Source: Streptomyces sp. NBC_00569
Lineage (GTDB): Bacteria; Actinomycetota; Actinomycetes; Streptomycetales; Streptomycetaceae
Direction: 5' to 3'
Assembly: GCF_036345255.1 (NCBI RefSeq)
Contig: NZ_CP107783.1
Coordinates: forward strand, 9,913,001-9,977,000
Length of the DNA: 64,000 bases
Shown: positions 56,870 through 64,000 of the stretch, one piece after another
Layout of the letters: the number at the start of each line of letters is the position of its first letter
How positions within the stretch are numbered: the first letter of the stretch is position 1
The notes under the pieces: model-generated
Databases searched by the model: none
What the model was told of the DNA's origin: nothing
Seen by the model: only the letters and a program-made list of their open reading frames with translations
Program-made: the position numbers and the translations under genes

Positions 56870-58264
56870 ATGCGAGTCGGGATTCTGGGCTTGGGCGAGG
56901 CGGGAGCGCTGTATGCGGCGGGGTTCGCGGAGCATGGCTGGGAGGTGGCCGGGTTCGATCCCGGTGACGTGCCGACCCCGGCGGGCGTGATCCGTGCGGC
57001 CTCGGCGGCCGAAGGGGTTCAGGACTGCGACCTGGTGCTCAGCCTCACGGGCGCCAGGGCCGCGTTGGCCGTCGCCCAGGACGCGGCCGAGCATTTGGGT
57101 GCGGCGACGGTGTATGCGGACATGAACGCGGGTGCACCGGAGCTGAAGAGGCAGATCGCCGGGGTCGTCGCCAGGGCCTCGTCGGCGGTGTTCGCGGACG
57201 TGTCCGTGATCGGGTCGGTACCGAAGTACCGTCACCGCACAGCCCTGGTGGCCAGCGGTCTCGGAGCCTCCGTGATCGCGGACTACTTCGGGTCGCTCGG
57301 TGCCCCGGTGGAGGACCTGGGGCGTGACCCGGGTGCGGCCTCCGCCCGCAAACTGCTGCGCAGCCTGTTCATGAAGGGGCTGGGCGCGGTCATCGTGGAG
57401 GCGGTGGACGCGGGCCGGGCGGCCGGAGACGAGCTGTGGGTGCGCGAGCAGATCGCCAAGGAACTCGTCGACGGCGAGGGCACTCTGGAGCGCCTGTACC
57501 AGGGCACGTTCAAGCACGGTGACCGTCGCGGGCGGGAGGTCGCCGCTGCGGCAGAGCTCGTGGCGGAACTCGGCCTCGACACCGGGCTGGCGCGGGAGAT
57601 CAGCCAGCTCCACTTCCTGGCCGCGCGTTCCGAGGGGCTGCGCGACACCAGCAGGGTCACGCCTGAGCTTGTGGCCGCCTACCAGGGCCTGGCCACGGCG
57701 AACATTGGGGACGCGACCGAGCGGCTCGGGCTGCTCGACTCCGGGATCAGCGCACTGTGGCCGGGGGCGAGGGCGGTGGGCCGCGCATTGACGGTGTGGA
57801 CGCGGGCCGGTGACAATCAGGCCCTTCATCAGGCTCTCAAGGTTGCCGAACCCGGTGACGTCATGGTCGTCAACGGTGAGGGTGATGTGTCCCGTGCGCT
57901 CGTCGGCGAACTGATCGCCGAGCGTGCCCGGGCCCGCGGAGTGGTGGGCATGGTGCTGGACGGTGCCGCCCGCGACGTCGAGGTCCTCGCCGAGATGGGC
58001 TTCCCGGTGTGGGCCCGCGCTGTCACCCCGGCCGGCCCCTACAAGTTCGGCCCCGGCCGGGTCGGGGTTCAAGTTGCGGTCGGCGGGGTCGTCTGCCGCC
58101 CCGGTGACCTGGTCGCCGCGGACGGTGACGGCGTCGCGATCGTCCCCGCCGACCGCGCGGCGGACGTCCTCGCCGCCGCCCGCGAGGTCGAGGCCGAAGA
58201 AGCAAGGCGGCGCGCCGACATCCGCGCCGCGGCCGCTGCCGTCATGCCAGGAGGTGCATCGTGA
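56870..58264 (+). CDS. NAD-dependent dehydrogenase fused to an RraA-type aldolase
   Basis: A 464-residue fusion. Residues ~1-250 are a 6-phosphogluconate/beta-hydroxyacid dehydrogenase-like protein with Rossmann motif VGILGLGEAGALYAAGF, followed by a helical C-terminal domain (LFMKGLGAVIVEAVDAGRAA). Residues ~265-464 are an RraA-like domain (LATANIGDATERLG, GDVMVVNGEGDVSRALVGEL, GMVLDGAARDVEVLAEMGFP, PGDLVAADGDGVAIVP), the fold of 4-hydroxy-4-methyl-2-oxoglutarate/4-carboxy-4-hydroxy-2-oxoadipate aldolases. The fusion suggests consecutive oxidation and C-C cleavage of a branched hydroxy acid. ATG 56870 has GAAAGG 7 bp upstream; ATG 56864 is too close to it. Confidence 0.85.
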   Translation: MRVGILGLGEAGALYAAGFAEHGWEVAGFDPGDVPTPAGVIRAASAAEGVQDCDLVLSLTGARAALAVAQDAAEHLGAATVYADMNAGAPELKRQIAGVVARASSAVFADVSVIGSVPKYRHRTALVASGLGASVIADYFGSLGAPVEDLGRDPGAASARKLLRSLFMKGLGAVIVEAVDAGRAAGDELWVREQIAKELVDGEGTLERLYQGTFKHGDRRGREVAAAAELVAELGLDTGLAREISQLHFLAARSEGLRDTSRVTPELVAAYQGLATANIGDATERLGLLDSGISALWPGARAVGRALTVWTRAGDNQALHQALKVAEPGDVMVVNGEGDVSRALVGELIAERARARGVVGMVLDGAARDVEVLAEMGFPVWARAVTPAGPYKFGPGRVGVQVAVGGVVCRPGDLVAADGDGVAIVPADRAADVLAAAREVEAEEARRRADIRAAAAAVMPGGAS

Positions 58265-59598
58265 CCGCTGTCTGGGCACTGGGCTGCTACATAGCGGCCA
58301 TCATCGTGTGGAACGCCGTCCTCAAGCGCAACATCGGCGAGGCCCTGATCGTCGGCTTCCTGGTCACCGGCCTGTTCGCGGGCGGCGACATCGGCCACGC
58401 CATGTGGGCCGGGTTCGCAGAGGCGATGCAGGAGGAGGTCACCTTCGCCGCTCTCGCCTTCGTGTTCATGAGTTACCTGCTCGCCCGAACCCCCGTCCTC
58501 GACCAGCTCCTGGGCATCCTCAACTCCCTGCTCGGCCGCCTGCGCGGCGGCCCCGTCTACACCTCCACCCTCGCCGCCGGGATCTTCGGCGCCATCGCCC
58601 ACGTCGGAGCGGCGGTGACCGCGGCGGTCGGCTCCGTGACCATCCCCTGGATGAAGCGCTCGAAAGTCAGCGGCGAACTTGCAGCCACCGTCGCCGCCGG
58701 CGGCGCCGGCATGGGCGTGACATTCCCCTTCAGCTCCACCATGTTCATCCTCATGGGCACCGCCGGCGTGGCATCCCTGGCCACCACCGACGACATCGTC
58801 CTGCCCCTGTTCCTGGGCGGCCTGTGGTGCCTGGGCTACCGGATGGCCGCAGCCTTCATCATGGTGCGCCGCCACAAGATCCAGCCCATGGACCGCGCCG
58901 ACCTGCTGCCCCTGCGCACCAGCTTCGGAGCAGGCTGGACCAGCCTGTTCCTGTTCGCGGCGATCATCGTGCCTCTGCTGCTCACCAGAGGACCCTCCGG
59001 CGGCGCCGTGACCGAATGGGTCGGCACGAAGATGTCGGACGCCATCAGCCTGATCACCTGGATCCCGGTCCTCCTGATCGCCACAGTGCTCCTCCTCGGC
59101 CGGCGCCATCTGCCGCGCTCGAGCCGCGAGTGGTGGCAAGCACTGGGCGGTGCGGCTCCGCAGTTCGGGGTGATCGGCGTAACCATCGTGGCCGCCTTCT
59201 CCGCCTCCAACGTGCTGGGAGAACTGGGGCTGCCGCAGCAGCTGACCGACCTTCTGGCCGGCATCAACGCCCCGCTGTGGGCGATGACCCTGATCGTCGG
59301 CATCCTCGTGGTCGGCGTGGCCATCCCGCTCACTGCCAGCGCCACCATGGCCGCGATCGGCCCCGTCGCGGTGACGTCCCTGGTCGGCGCGGGGGTGCCG
59401 CCCGCCACCGCATGCGTCGCCGTCCTCATCTTCGCCTCGACCGAGGGTGCCTCACCCCCGTCAGGAGCGCCGATCTACGTGGCCAGCGGTATCGCGGGCG
59501 TGGACCCCTCCCGCACCTTCCTGCCCCTGGTCGCCTACTACTGCCTGCCCATCCTGCTCATCGGCGCCGGTGTGGCCACCGGCCTCCTGCCCGTATAG
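58261..59598 (+). CDS. TRAP-type transporter large permease subunit (DctM-like)
   Basis: A 445-residue membrane protein with about 11-12 helices. Motifs such as LIVGFLVTGLFAGGDIGHAM, FGAIAHVGAAVTAAVGSVTI, AGGAGMGVTFPFSSTMFI and TEGASPPSGAPIYVASGIAG fit the TRAP large-subunit/ion-transporter superfamily. Its GTG start overlaps the upstream stop by 4 bp, so the two are coupled. No DctP-type periplasmic binding protein is encoded nearby. It probably imports an organic acid that the dehydrogenase-aldolase degrades. Confidence 0.75.
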   Translation: MTAVWALGCYIAAIIVWNAVLKRNIGEALIVGFLVTGLFAGGDIGHAMWAGFAEAMQEEVTFAALAFVFMSYLLARTPVLDQLLGILNSLLGRLRGGPVYTSTLAAGIFGAIAHVGAAVTAAVGSVTIPWMKRSKVSGELAATVAAGGAGMGVTFPFSSTMFILMGTAGVASLATTDDIVLPLFLGGLWCLGYRMAAAFIMVRRHKIQPMDRADLLPLRTSFGAGWTSLFLFAAIIVPLLLTRGPSGGAVTEWVGTKMSDAISLITWIPVLLIATVLLLGRRHLPRSSREWWQALGGAAPQFGVIGVTIVAAFSASNVLGELGLPQQLTDLLAGINAPLWAMTLIVGILVVGVAIPLTASATMAAIGPVAVTSLVGAGVPPATACVAVLIFASTEGASPPSGAPIYVASGIAGVDPSRTFLPLVAYYCLPILLIGAGVATGLLPV

Positions 59599-59625
59599 AG
59601 ACCTGTACGAGAGAAAGGCAACGCC

Positions 59626-59901
59626 ATGGCTTCCCGCCTGCTGCAGCCCCTCTTCCGCCTCAGCATTGTCGTCTTCCTCCTCGGGGGAGTGGTCATCGTC
59701 CTCGGCCAAACCGTGGGCATCGTCCTCGGCGACGCCCACTGGGTGGAGCAGGTCGCAGCCACCCTCCAGCCGCCCACCTGCATCGCCGCGAGCATCGGCG
59801 GCATCCTCTCGTTCGTCCTGTCGTACCGGACGAACGAAGAAGAAGCCGATCACAGCCCCACGATCCCCGAGCACACAGCCGCCGCCGGCACCGCCCAGTA
59901 G
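59626..59901 (+). CDS. Small membrane protein, candidate TRAP small subunit
   Basis: A 91-residue protein with two hydrophobic segments (LSIVVFLLGGVVIVLGQTVG and TCIAASIGGILSFVLSY) and an acidic tail. It starts 27 bp after the large permease gene with GAGAGAAAGG. By position it is the DctQ counterpart, but canonical DctQ has four helices and ~150 residues, so this is either a minimal version or an unrelated accessory protein. Confidence 0.65.
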   Translation: MASRLLQPLFRLSIVVFLLGGVVIVLGQTVGIVLGDAHWVEQVAATLQPPTCIAASIGGILSFVLSYRTNEEEADHSPTIPEHTAAAGTAQ

Positions 59902-59957
59902 CGAGGCGACCGACCTCCTGGATGGATCACGTGCGATCCACCACCCGCTCGTAGAGT

Positions 59958-59970
59958 GATAAGTCTTATC
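59958..59970. promoter_or_regulatory. Palindrome upstream of the IclR gene
   Basis: GATAAG-T-CTTATC is a perfect 13-bp palindrome 38 bp before the IclR start. It may be part of the IclR operator or promoter, although it shares no half-site with the palindromes at 56833. Confidence 0.5.
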
Positions 59971-60008
59971 GAGACACTCTCTATCGAGCAGACCATCCAG
60001 GAGCTCTC

Positions 60009-60767
60009 ATGGCCAACTCCGCCACCCCAGCCTCCGCCATGCGATCCCTCGACCGGGCCTTCGACGTCCTCGGCGTCCTGGAGGACACCCGCCAGCCACT
60101 GCGCCTGAGCGAAGTCGCCCGCCGCGCGGACCTGCATGTCGCCACCACCCAGCGCATCCTCAACGTGCTCATCGACCGCGGCTACGCCGCCAAGGACGAC
60201 ACCGGCTACGTCGCCGGACCGGCCGCCGTCGCCACCGCTCACGCCTTCCTGATCAACAACCGCCTCAGCCAGGTCGCGCTCCCCGTCCTGCAGGAACTCG
60301 CCGCCACCGTCGGACAGGCCGCCAGCCTCTACGTCCGCGTCGGCCTCTCCCGAGTCCTCATCGCCCGCGTCCAGAGCCGCAACCCCCTGCGCTACCAGCT
60401 CCCCCTCGGGGAGAAGCTCCCCCTGCACATGGGCGCCGGCAAGGCCCTTGCCGCCTGGCTCCCCGACACCGAACTGCACGCACTCATCGAGCACGCCACC
60501 CCCTTCACCCGCATCTCGGGCGAACGCGTCACCGCCGAGGACCTGGAGGCCGACCTGCGCCAGGTCCGCACGGACGGCTACGCCCTGTCCGTCAGCGAAC
60601 GCGTCCTCGACGTCACAGCCGTCAGCGCCCCCATCCGCCGCGACCACGACGTCATGGGCGCCCTCAGCATCACCGGCACCGGCAGCGAACTCACCGAAGC
60701 CGACCACACCCGCCTCATCGGCGAAGTCCGCAGGGCAGCAGACGAGATCGCCGCACGCTGCCCCTGA
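60009..60767 (+). CDS. IclR-family regulator
   Basis: A 252-residue regulator. The winged helix is ASAMRSLDRAFDVLGVLEDT, LRLSEVARRADLHVATTQRI and LNVLIDRGY; the effector domain has the family's GEKLPLHMGAGKALAAWLP and GYALSVSERVLDVTAVSAPI. IclR proteins respond to small organic acids. Its place inside the operon between the transporter and the cyclase suggests control of that pathway by its substrate. Confidence 0.88.
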   Translation: MANSATPASAMRSLDRAFDVLGVLEDTRQPLRLSEVARRADLHVATTQRILNVLIDRGYAAKDDTGYVAGPAAVATAHAFLINNRLSQVALPVLQELAATVGQAASLYVRVGLSRVLIARVQSRNPLRYQLPLGEKLPLHMGAGKALAAWLPDTELHALIEHATPFTRISGERVTAEDLEADLRQVRTDGYALSVSERVLDVTAVSAPIRRDHDVMGALSITGTGSELTEADHTRLIGEVRRAADEIAARCP

Positions 60768-60787
60768 CAGAAAGCCCCTCCACCCCC

Positions 60788-61759
60788 ATGCCCCTGCCCA
60801 CCTACCGTCAGCTCACCGAGCGCACCGACGCACCCGCCGGATCCAGTTGGCACCTGTTCACCGACCACCCCGACCGCGGCATGGCCAACTTCGCCGGCCC
60901 ACACCAAATACGCCGCGCCGCCGACTGTGTCACCCGAGGCCTCGCCTTCAACCTGGACTACGCACTCGACGCCTTCGACCCGCCCATGTCCAAGGCCCGC
61001 GGCATCCCCCAGCACCACATCACCGCCAAACACGACCAAGCCCGCGACGACCACCTGGACAACTTCCATCTTCAGGCCACCACCCAGATCGACGGGCTGC
61101 GCCACCGCCGCGCCTCCGGACACGGCTTCTACAACGGTGTGCCTGACGACGAGATCACACCCCGCAGCCCCCGCCTCGGAGTCCAGCTCTGGGCCGAAGA
61201 ACCCATGGCGGGCCGCGGACTGCTCATCGACATAGACGGCCTGTTCCGCGAACGCGGCACCGTGCTACACCATCAAGAGGCCCCCGCCCTCACCCCTGAC
61301 CTTCTCGACGACGCGCTCGCCGCCCAGGGCTACAAGGTCGAACCCGGTGACCTGGTCATGGTCCATACCGGATGGGCCCACTGGTACCTGACCACCACCC
61401 CCGAGCAGCGCACCGAAACCCGCGCCGGGCGACGCGCCACCGGCTTCGCCCAGACACGCGGCTTCGCCGCGTGGTGCTGGGATCACCGCATCGCCCTGAT
61501 GGCCACCGACACCTTCGCCGTCGAAGTCCTCCCCGTAATGCCCGACAGCGACTTCCACGACAGCGCCCCCGAGGACGGAGGCATGATGCACCAGGAGCTG
61601 ATCGCGAGACTGGGCCTTCCGCTCGGCGAACTGTGGAATCTCACCGCACTCGTGCAAGACAGTCGCATCACCGGGCACTGGGACAGCCTCTTGACCGTCA
61701 AGCCCCTCAATCTCACCGGCGGAGTCGGCTCCCCGGCCAACGCCACCGCACTGCGCTGA
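60788..61759 (+). CDS. Cyclase-family metal-dependent hydrolase
   Basis: A 323-residue member of the cyclase/kynurenine-formamidase family (PF04199-like). The metal and substrate region appears as DNFHLQATTQIDGLRHR, the divergent form of HxGTHxDxxxH, and RGLLIDIDGLF and GDLVMVHTGWAHWY are further blocks. These enzymes hydrolyse or cyclise amide or lactone bonds. It begins 20 bp after IclR, so it is probably co-transcribed and may open a ring or amide to feed the dehydrogenase-aldolase. The substrate is not known. Confidence 0.8.
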   Translation: MPLPTYRQLTERTDAPAGSSWHLFTDHPDRGMANFAGPHQIRRAADCVTRGLAFNLDYALDAFDPPMSKARGIPQHHITAKHDQARDDHLDNFHLQATTQIDGLRHRRASGHGFYNGVPDDEITPRSPRLGVQLWAEEPMAGRGLLIDIDGLFRERGTVLHHQEAPALTPDLLDDALAAQGYKVEPGDLVMVHTGWAHWYLTTTPEQRTETRAGRRATGFAQTRGFAAWCWDHRIALMATDTFAVEVLPVMPDSDFHDSAPEDGGMMHQELIARLGLPLGELWNLTALVQDSRITGHWDSLLTVKPLNLTGGVGSPANATALR

Positions 61760-61823
61760 GCTGTTCCGGACCGCGACATAGGACACGGGCCAGGCGCTCA
61801 TTCGGTTGAGGCGCAAGTCTTCC

Positions 61824-62084
61824 TCAGCCGAAGGCGTGCGTCAGTTGTGAGCCCACGCCGTCCTTCCGGGCGAGCCAATTTCCGGAGCGTCTCAATAGCC
61901 CTTGAGTACCGTTCAGCAGCCCCAGGGCCGAGGAATGCACGGTGTCGCCGCGGAAGTCGGGCAGAAACTCACCGTGCTTATCCAGAGCAGTGAAGTCCAG
62001 ACCGGTGCGGGCCGGCAGCAGGCCGAGGACCGTTCCAGCGGGGCGGCCGTGCGCGGCCGGCATTTCGGCGGTGAAAGTGTGCAT
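61824..62084 (-). pseudogene. N-terminal scrap of a FAD monooxygenase paralogue
   Basis: The frame carries GRPAGTVLGLLPARTGLDFT, LDKHGEFLPDFRGDTVHSSA and LGLL, a close match to residues ~10-60 of the intact monooxygenase at 62206 (PAGMVLGLLLARAGVDVTVL, EKHGDFLRDFRGDTVHPST). The rest of the protein is absent and several residues have drifted, so it is an old partial duplicate or the remains of a second gene. Confidence 0.75.
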
Positions 62085-62200
62085 TCATGGCTGCCTGGGA
62101 CGCCGGTCTCGGCGGACCGTTCCAGGAGCGCACGGGCGGCGTTCACGTCATGGTTCGTGTCCTGTCGACTAGGCCGAAGCCCGCCGGTCAGTTGTGCGCC
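62085..62200 (-). pseudogene. Possible TnpB C-terminal scrap
   Basis: RQDTNHDVNAARALLERSAE on the minus strand resembles the last RuvC motif and tail of TnpB proteins (HDVNAAxNxL). Nothing else of the gene remains, so the call is weak. Confidence 0.3.
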
Positions 62201-62205
62201 GCAGG

Positions 62206-63438
62206 TCACCGCACCGATTCGGCGGGCGGACGCTCTCGTCCGGCGCCGTAGCCGATGAAGTACGCCGGCACGCGCTTGAGCCACGGTGAGGTGGTGAGTA
62301 GGCGGCTCATCCGCTCCGCCCGCCTGGCATTGCCGAAAGGCGGGCGTCCCGCGAGTACGGGTGCGATGACCCTGGTGTGAGCGAACCGCTGCAGTGCCTG
62401 CGTCGCCGCCGTGGTCGGCCACCGGCGCTGCTGGACGCGGCGTACGTCCCGCAGGCCGACCGCACCCCGGCGCAGCGGTTCGATGAGATAGCGCGCGGCG
62501 GCCACCGCGTCCTCGACGGCGAGGTTGATGCCGATGCCGAAGACAGGTGACATCGCGTGCGCCGCGTCGCCGATGCACAGCAGTCCGGGGCGGTGCCAGC
62601 GGCGGAGGCGGTCGAGCCGCACGTCGAGCATCTTCACCTCGTCCAATGACCGCAGCGCATGTGCCCGGTCCCCGATCCAGGGCACAGCGGCCGAGAAGTC
62701 GGCCCTGAACCGCTCGAGACCGGCGGCACGGCGTTCGGCGTCGGTCCCCTTGGGAATCAGCGCGGCGCACTGCCAGTACTCCCCACGGTCGATCATGGCG
62801 GTGAGGAGCCGGTCGCCGGCGCCTCCCACGAGCCCGTGCGGGTCGTCCTCCCGCCGTGGCAGCCGGAACCACCAGGCGTCCATGGGGCACGTGAACTGCC
62901 GCAGCCGAAGTTCGGGGCGCGAGCGGGCCAGCGAGTTCCGACCGTCGCAGGCCACGGTGAGGGTGGCCCACAGTGCACCGGTGCGGCCGTCGGACGTGCG
63001 GTACCGCACTCCGGTGACCCGTCCGCGCTCCTCCAAAAAAGATGTCGCCTCGGTGTTCATCAACACGGAGAAGGACGGCTCTTTTCGGGCCTCGTAGGCG
63101 AGGAGGTTCAGCAGGTCCCATTGCGGCACCATCGCCACGTAGTTGTACGGCTCCGGTAGCGCGCTGATGTCCGAGACGGTGACCAGCGAACCGTCCGCGC
63201 CGAGCGGCAGCTGGACCGCGGTCACCCGACGTTGCCGCAGACGGGCGAAGCGCTCGGCCAGGCCGAGATCGTCCAACAGCGCCAGGGTCGAGGGATGCAC
63301 CGTGTCGCCACGGAAGTCGCGCAGAAAGTCTCCGTGCTTCTCCAAGACCGTGACGTCCACACCGGCCCGGGCCAGCAGCAGGCCGAGGACCATTCCGGCG
63401 GGGCCGCCACCCACCACGCAGCACGTCGTCCGCTCCAT
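62206..63438 (-). CDS. FAD-dependent monooxygenase
   Basis: A 410-residue group A flavoprotein monooxygenase-like protein. The FAD dinucleotide motif is CCVVGGGPAGMVLGLLLARA; the DG motif is VACDGRNSLAR; the FAD ribityl motif is LCIGDAAHAMSPVFGIGINL. ATG 63438 directly precedes the Rossmann strand and follows AAGGGAAGGG. These enzymes hydroxylate or epoxidise aromatic or polyketide substrates with NAD(P)H and O2. It is divergent from a cytochrome P450 gene, 105 bp away, which suggests a tailoring or xenobiotic pathway. Confidence 0.85.
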   Translation of the reverse strand: MERTTCCVVGGGPAGMVLGLLLARAGVDVTVLEKHGDFLRDFRGDTVHPSTLALLDDLGLAERFARLRQRRVTAVQLPLGADGSLVTVSDISALPEPYNYVAMVPQWDLLNLLAYEARKEPSFSVLMNTEATSFLEERGRVTGVRYRTSDGRTGALWATLTVACDGRNSLARSRPELRLRQFTCPMDAWWFRLPRREDDPHGLVGGAGDRLLTAMIDRGEYWQCAALIPKGTDAERRAAGLERFRADFSAAVPWIGDRAHALRSLDEVKMLDVRLDRLRRWHRPGLLCIGDAAHAMSPVFGIGINLAVEDAVAAARYLIEPLRRGAVGLRDVRRVQQRRWPTTAATQALQRFAHTRVIAPVLAGRPPFGNARRAERMSRLLTTSPWLKRVPAYFIGYGAGRERPPAESVR

Positions 63439-63543
63439 CTCAGCCCTTCCCTTCGGTGGCCTCCGCGATCCGAGTCGATGAGGCATATACCCTCAAAAAG
63501 GACAACATTGCCGTGTGGGTTCGTGACGACCCCTGGAGGCCTG
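63439..63543. promoter_or_regulatory. Divergent promoter region of the monooxygenase and P450 genes
   Basis: The 105-bp spacer contains the only AT-rich stretch nearby (GCATATACCCTCAAAAAGG at about 63482), a likely site for overlapping divergent promoters. No clear operator palindrome was seen. Confidence 0.4.
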
Positions 63544-64000
63544 ATGAGCAGCCAGCAGCCGGTCCCTTTGCCCTATGCCGATCCGGCCTTCATGACGGAT
63601 CCCTTCCCGCTCTACCGGCAGCTGCGCGAGGACGGCCCGGTACGGCGCGCCGTCCTCGCCGGTGGCCTCGAGGCATGGTTGGTCACACGCTATGAAGACG
63701 GCCTCGCAGCCCTCTCCGACTCACGGCTGAGCAGCGACGTCCACGATGCCTCGGACCCCCGGCTCCTCGAGCGGCTGCCGGCCACGGAGCGCGAGTCAAT
63801 GCTGCGCACCATGCTCCGCTCCGACCCGCCCGACCACACCCGCCTGCGTCGCCTGGTCTCCAAGGCGTTCACCGCCCGCAGGGTGGCCGAGCTGCGGCCA
63901 CGCGTCCAGGAGATCACCGACGGGTTGCTCGACGTGATCGTGCCGGCGGGCAAGGCAGAACTCGTCGAGGACTTCGCGCTGCCGCTTCCCGTCACTGTGA
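63544..64000 (+). CDS. Cytochrome P450, 5' part
   Basis: The first 152 codons of a bacterial class I P450. Visible landmarks are PFPLYRQLREDGPV (helix A), AWLVTRYEDGLAALSDSRLS (beta-1 and helix B) and the helix-C heme-contact block LRSDPPDHTRLRRLVSKAFT. The I-helix, ExxR and heme cysteine lie beyond the window. ATG 63544 follows CTGGAGG. It is divergent from the FAD monooxygenase. Confidence 0.9.
   Translation, partial: MSSQQPVPLPYADPAFMTDPFPLYRQLREDGPVRRAVLAGGLEAWLVTRYEDGLAALSDSRLSSDVHDASDPRLLERLPATERESMLRTMLRSDPPDHTRLRRLVSKAFTARRVAELRPRVQEITDGLLDVIVPAGKAELVEDFALPLPVTV

Larger units (their letters stand above)
61760..62205. other. Remnant-filled spacer
   Basis: It contains a scrap of a FAD monooxygenase gene (61824-62084) and a possible TnpB tail. 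No intact gene. Confidence 0.5.

Noticed and set aside
57924..59954. A 676-codon plus-strand frame over the RraA domain and TRAP genes
   Set aside because: It is an alternative frame of two genes with clear motifs, and its product is Arg/Pro/His-rich.

Overview
The window is high-GC DNA from a Streptomyces-like actinomycete. The evidence is strong GC3 bias, GTG starts, many secreted or lipoprotein enzymes, ECF41 sigma, TetR, LacI and IclR regulators, a DUF6243 small protein, and a TTA codon in the TetR gene. No tRNA, rRNA or CRISPR array was seen. The density of broken genes and insertion-sequence scraps, and the lack of core housekeeping genes, suggest an accessory chromosome arm. That placement is inference.

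Layout. 1-9 kb is decayed: the end of an aminotransferase gene, a PAP2 phosphatase, a membrane-protein gene split exactly by an IS200/IS605-type element (2689-4120), an orphan Imm1 immunity gene behind a T8G13 tract, a Na/Pi-cotransporter pseudogene, an intact IS5-family element (6889-7800) and several transposase remnants. 9-22 kb holds a regulator with DoxX, a GNAT enzyme, a PLP enzyme, a TetR/MFS/sulfatase unit with a perfect operator-like palindrome, and an asymmetric ABC exporter pair. 21.6-26.3 kb has a second TnpB gene, a PAS-GAF-SpoIIE-like-HATPase protein lacking its metal-binding aspartates, and a secreted protein. 26.6-35.1 kb is a uronic/aldaric acid locus: two GH79 glycosidases, a LacI regulator, 5-dehydro-4-deoxyglucarate dehydratase, glucarate dehydratase and a sodium:solute symporter. 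The glycosidases would release glucuronic acid outside the cell; the symporter would import the acid; the two dehydratases would convert glucarate to 2,5-dioxopentanoate.

35.6-45.3 kb has a lamin-tail-domain secreted protein, an ECF41 sigma factor beside a flavoprotein, a PIG-L deacetylase, a secreted TNT-type NADase toxin with a candidate immunity gene, a HAD phosphatase and DUF6243. 46.8-52.8 kb is the most unusual part. Three successive genes each join a methyltransferase to Nudix domains (FxLD-type MT-Nudix-Nudix, MT-ASCH-Nudix, MT-Nudix), followed by an ATGA-coupled MFS transporter cut short next to an IS5-family insertion. I do not recognise this as a described system. 54-56.2 kb has DinB, an internally deleted RibD/DHFR-like gene and an alpha/beta-hydrolase homologue without its nucleophile. 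56.9-61.8 kb is a probable catabolic operon: a dehydrogenase-RraA fusion, a TRAP-type large permease, a small membrane protein, an IclR regulator and a cyclase-family enzyme. The right edge has a FAD monooxygenase divergent from a cytochrome P450 that runs off the window.

Caution: at least seven genes carry frameshifts, several of them one-base losses in or beside short homopolymers. Some may be base-call errors rather than real decay.
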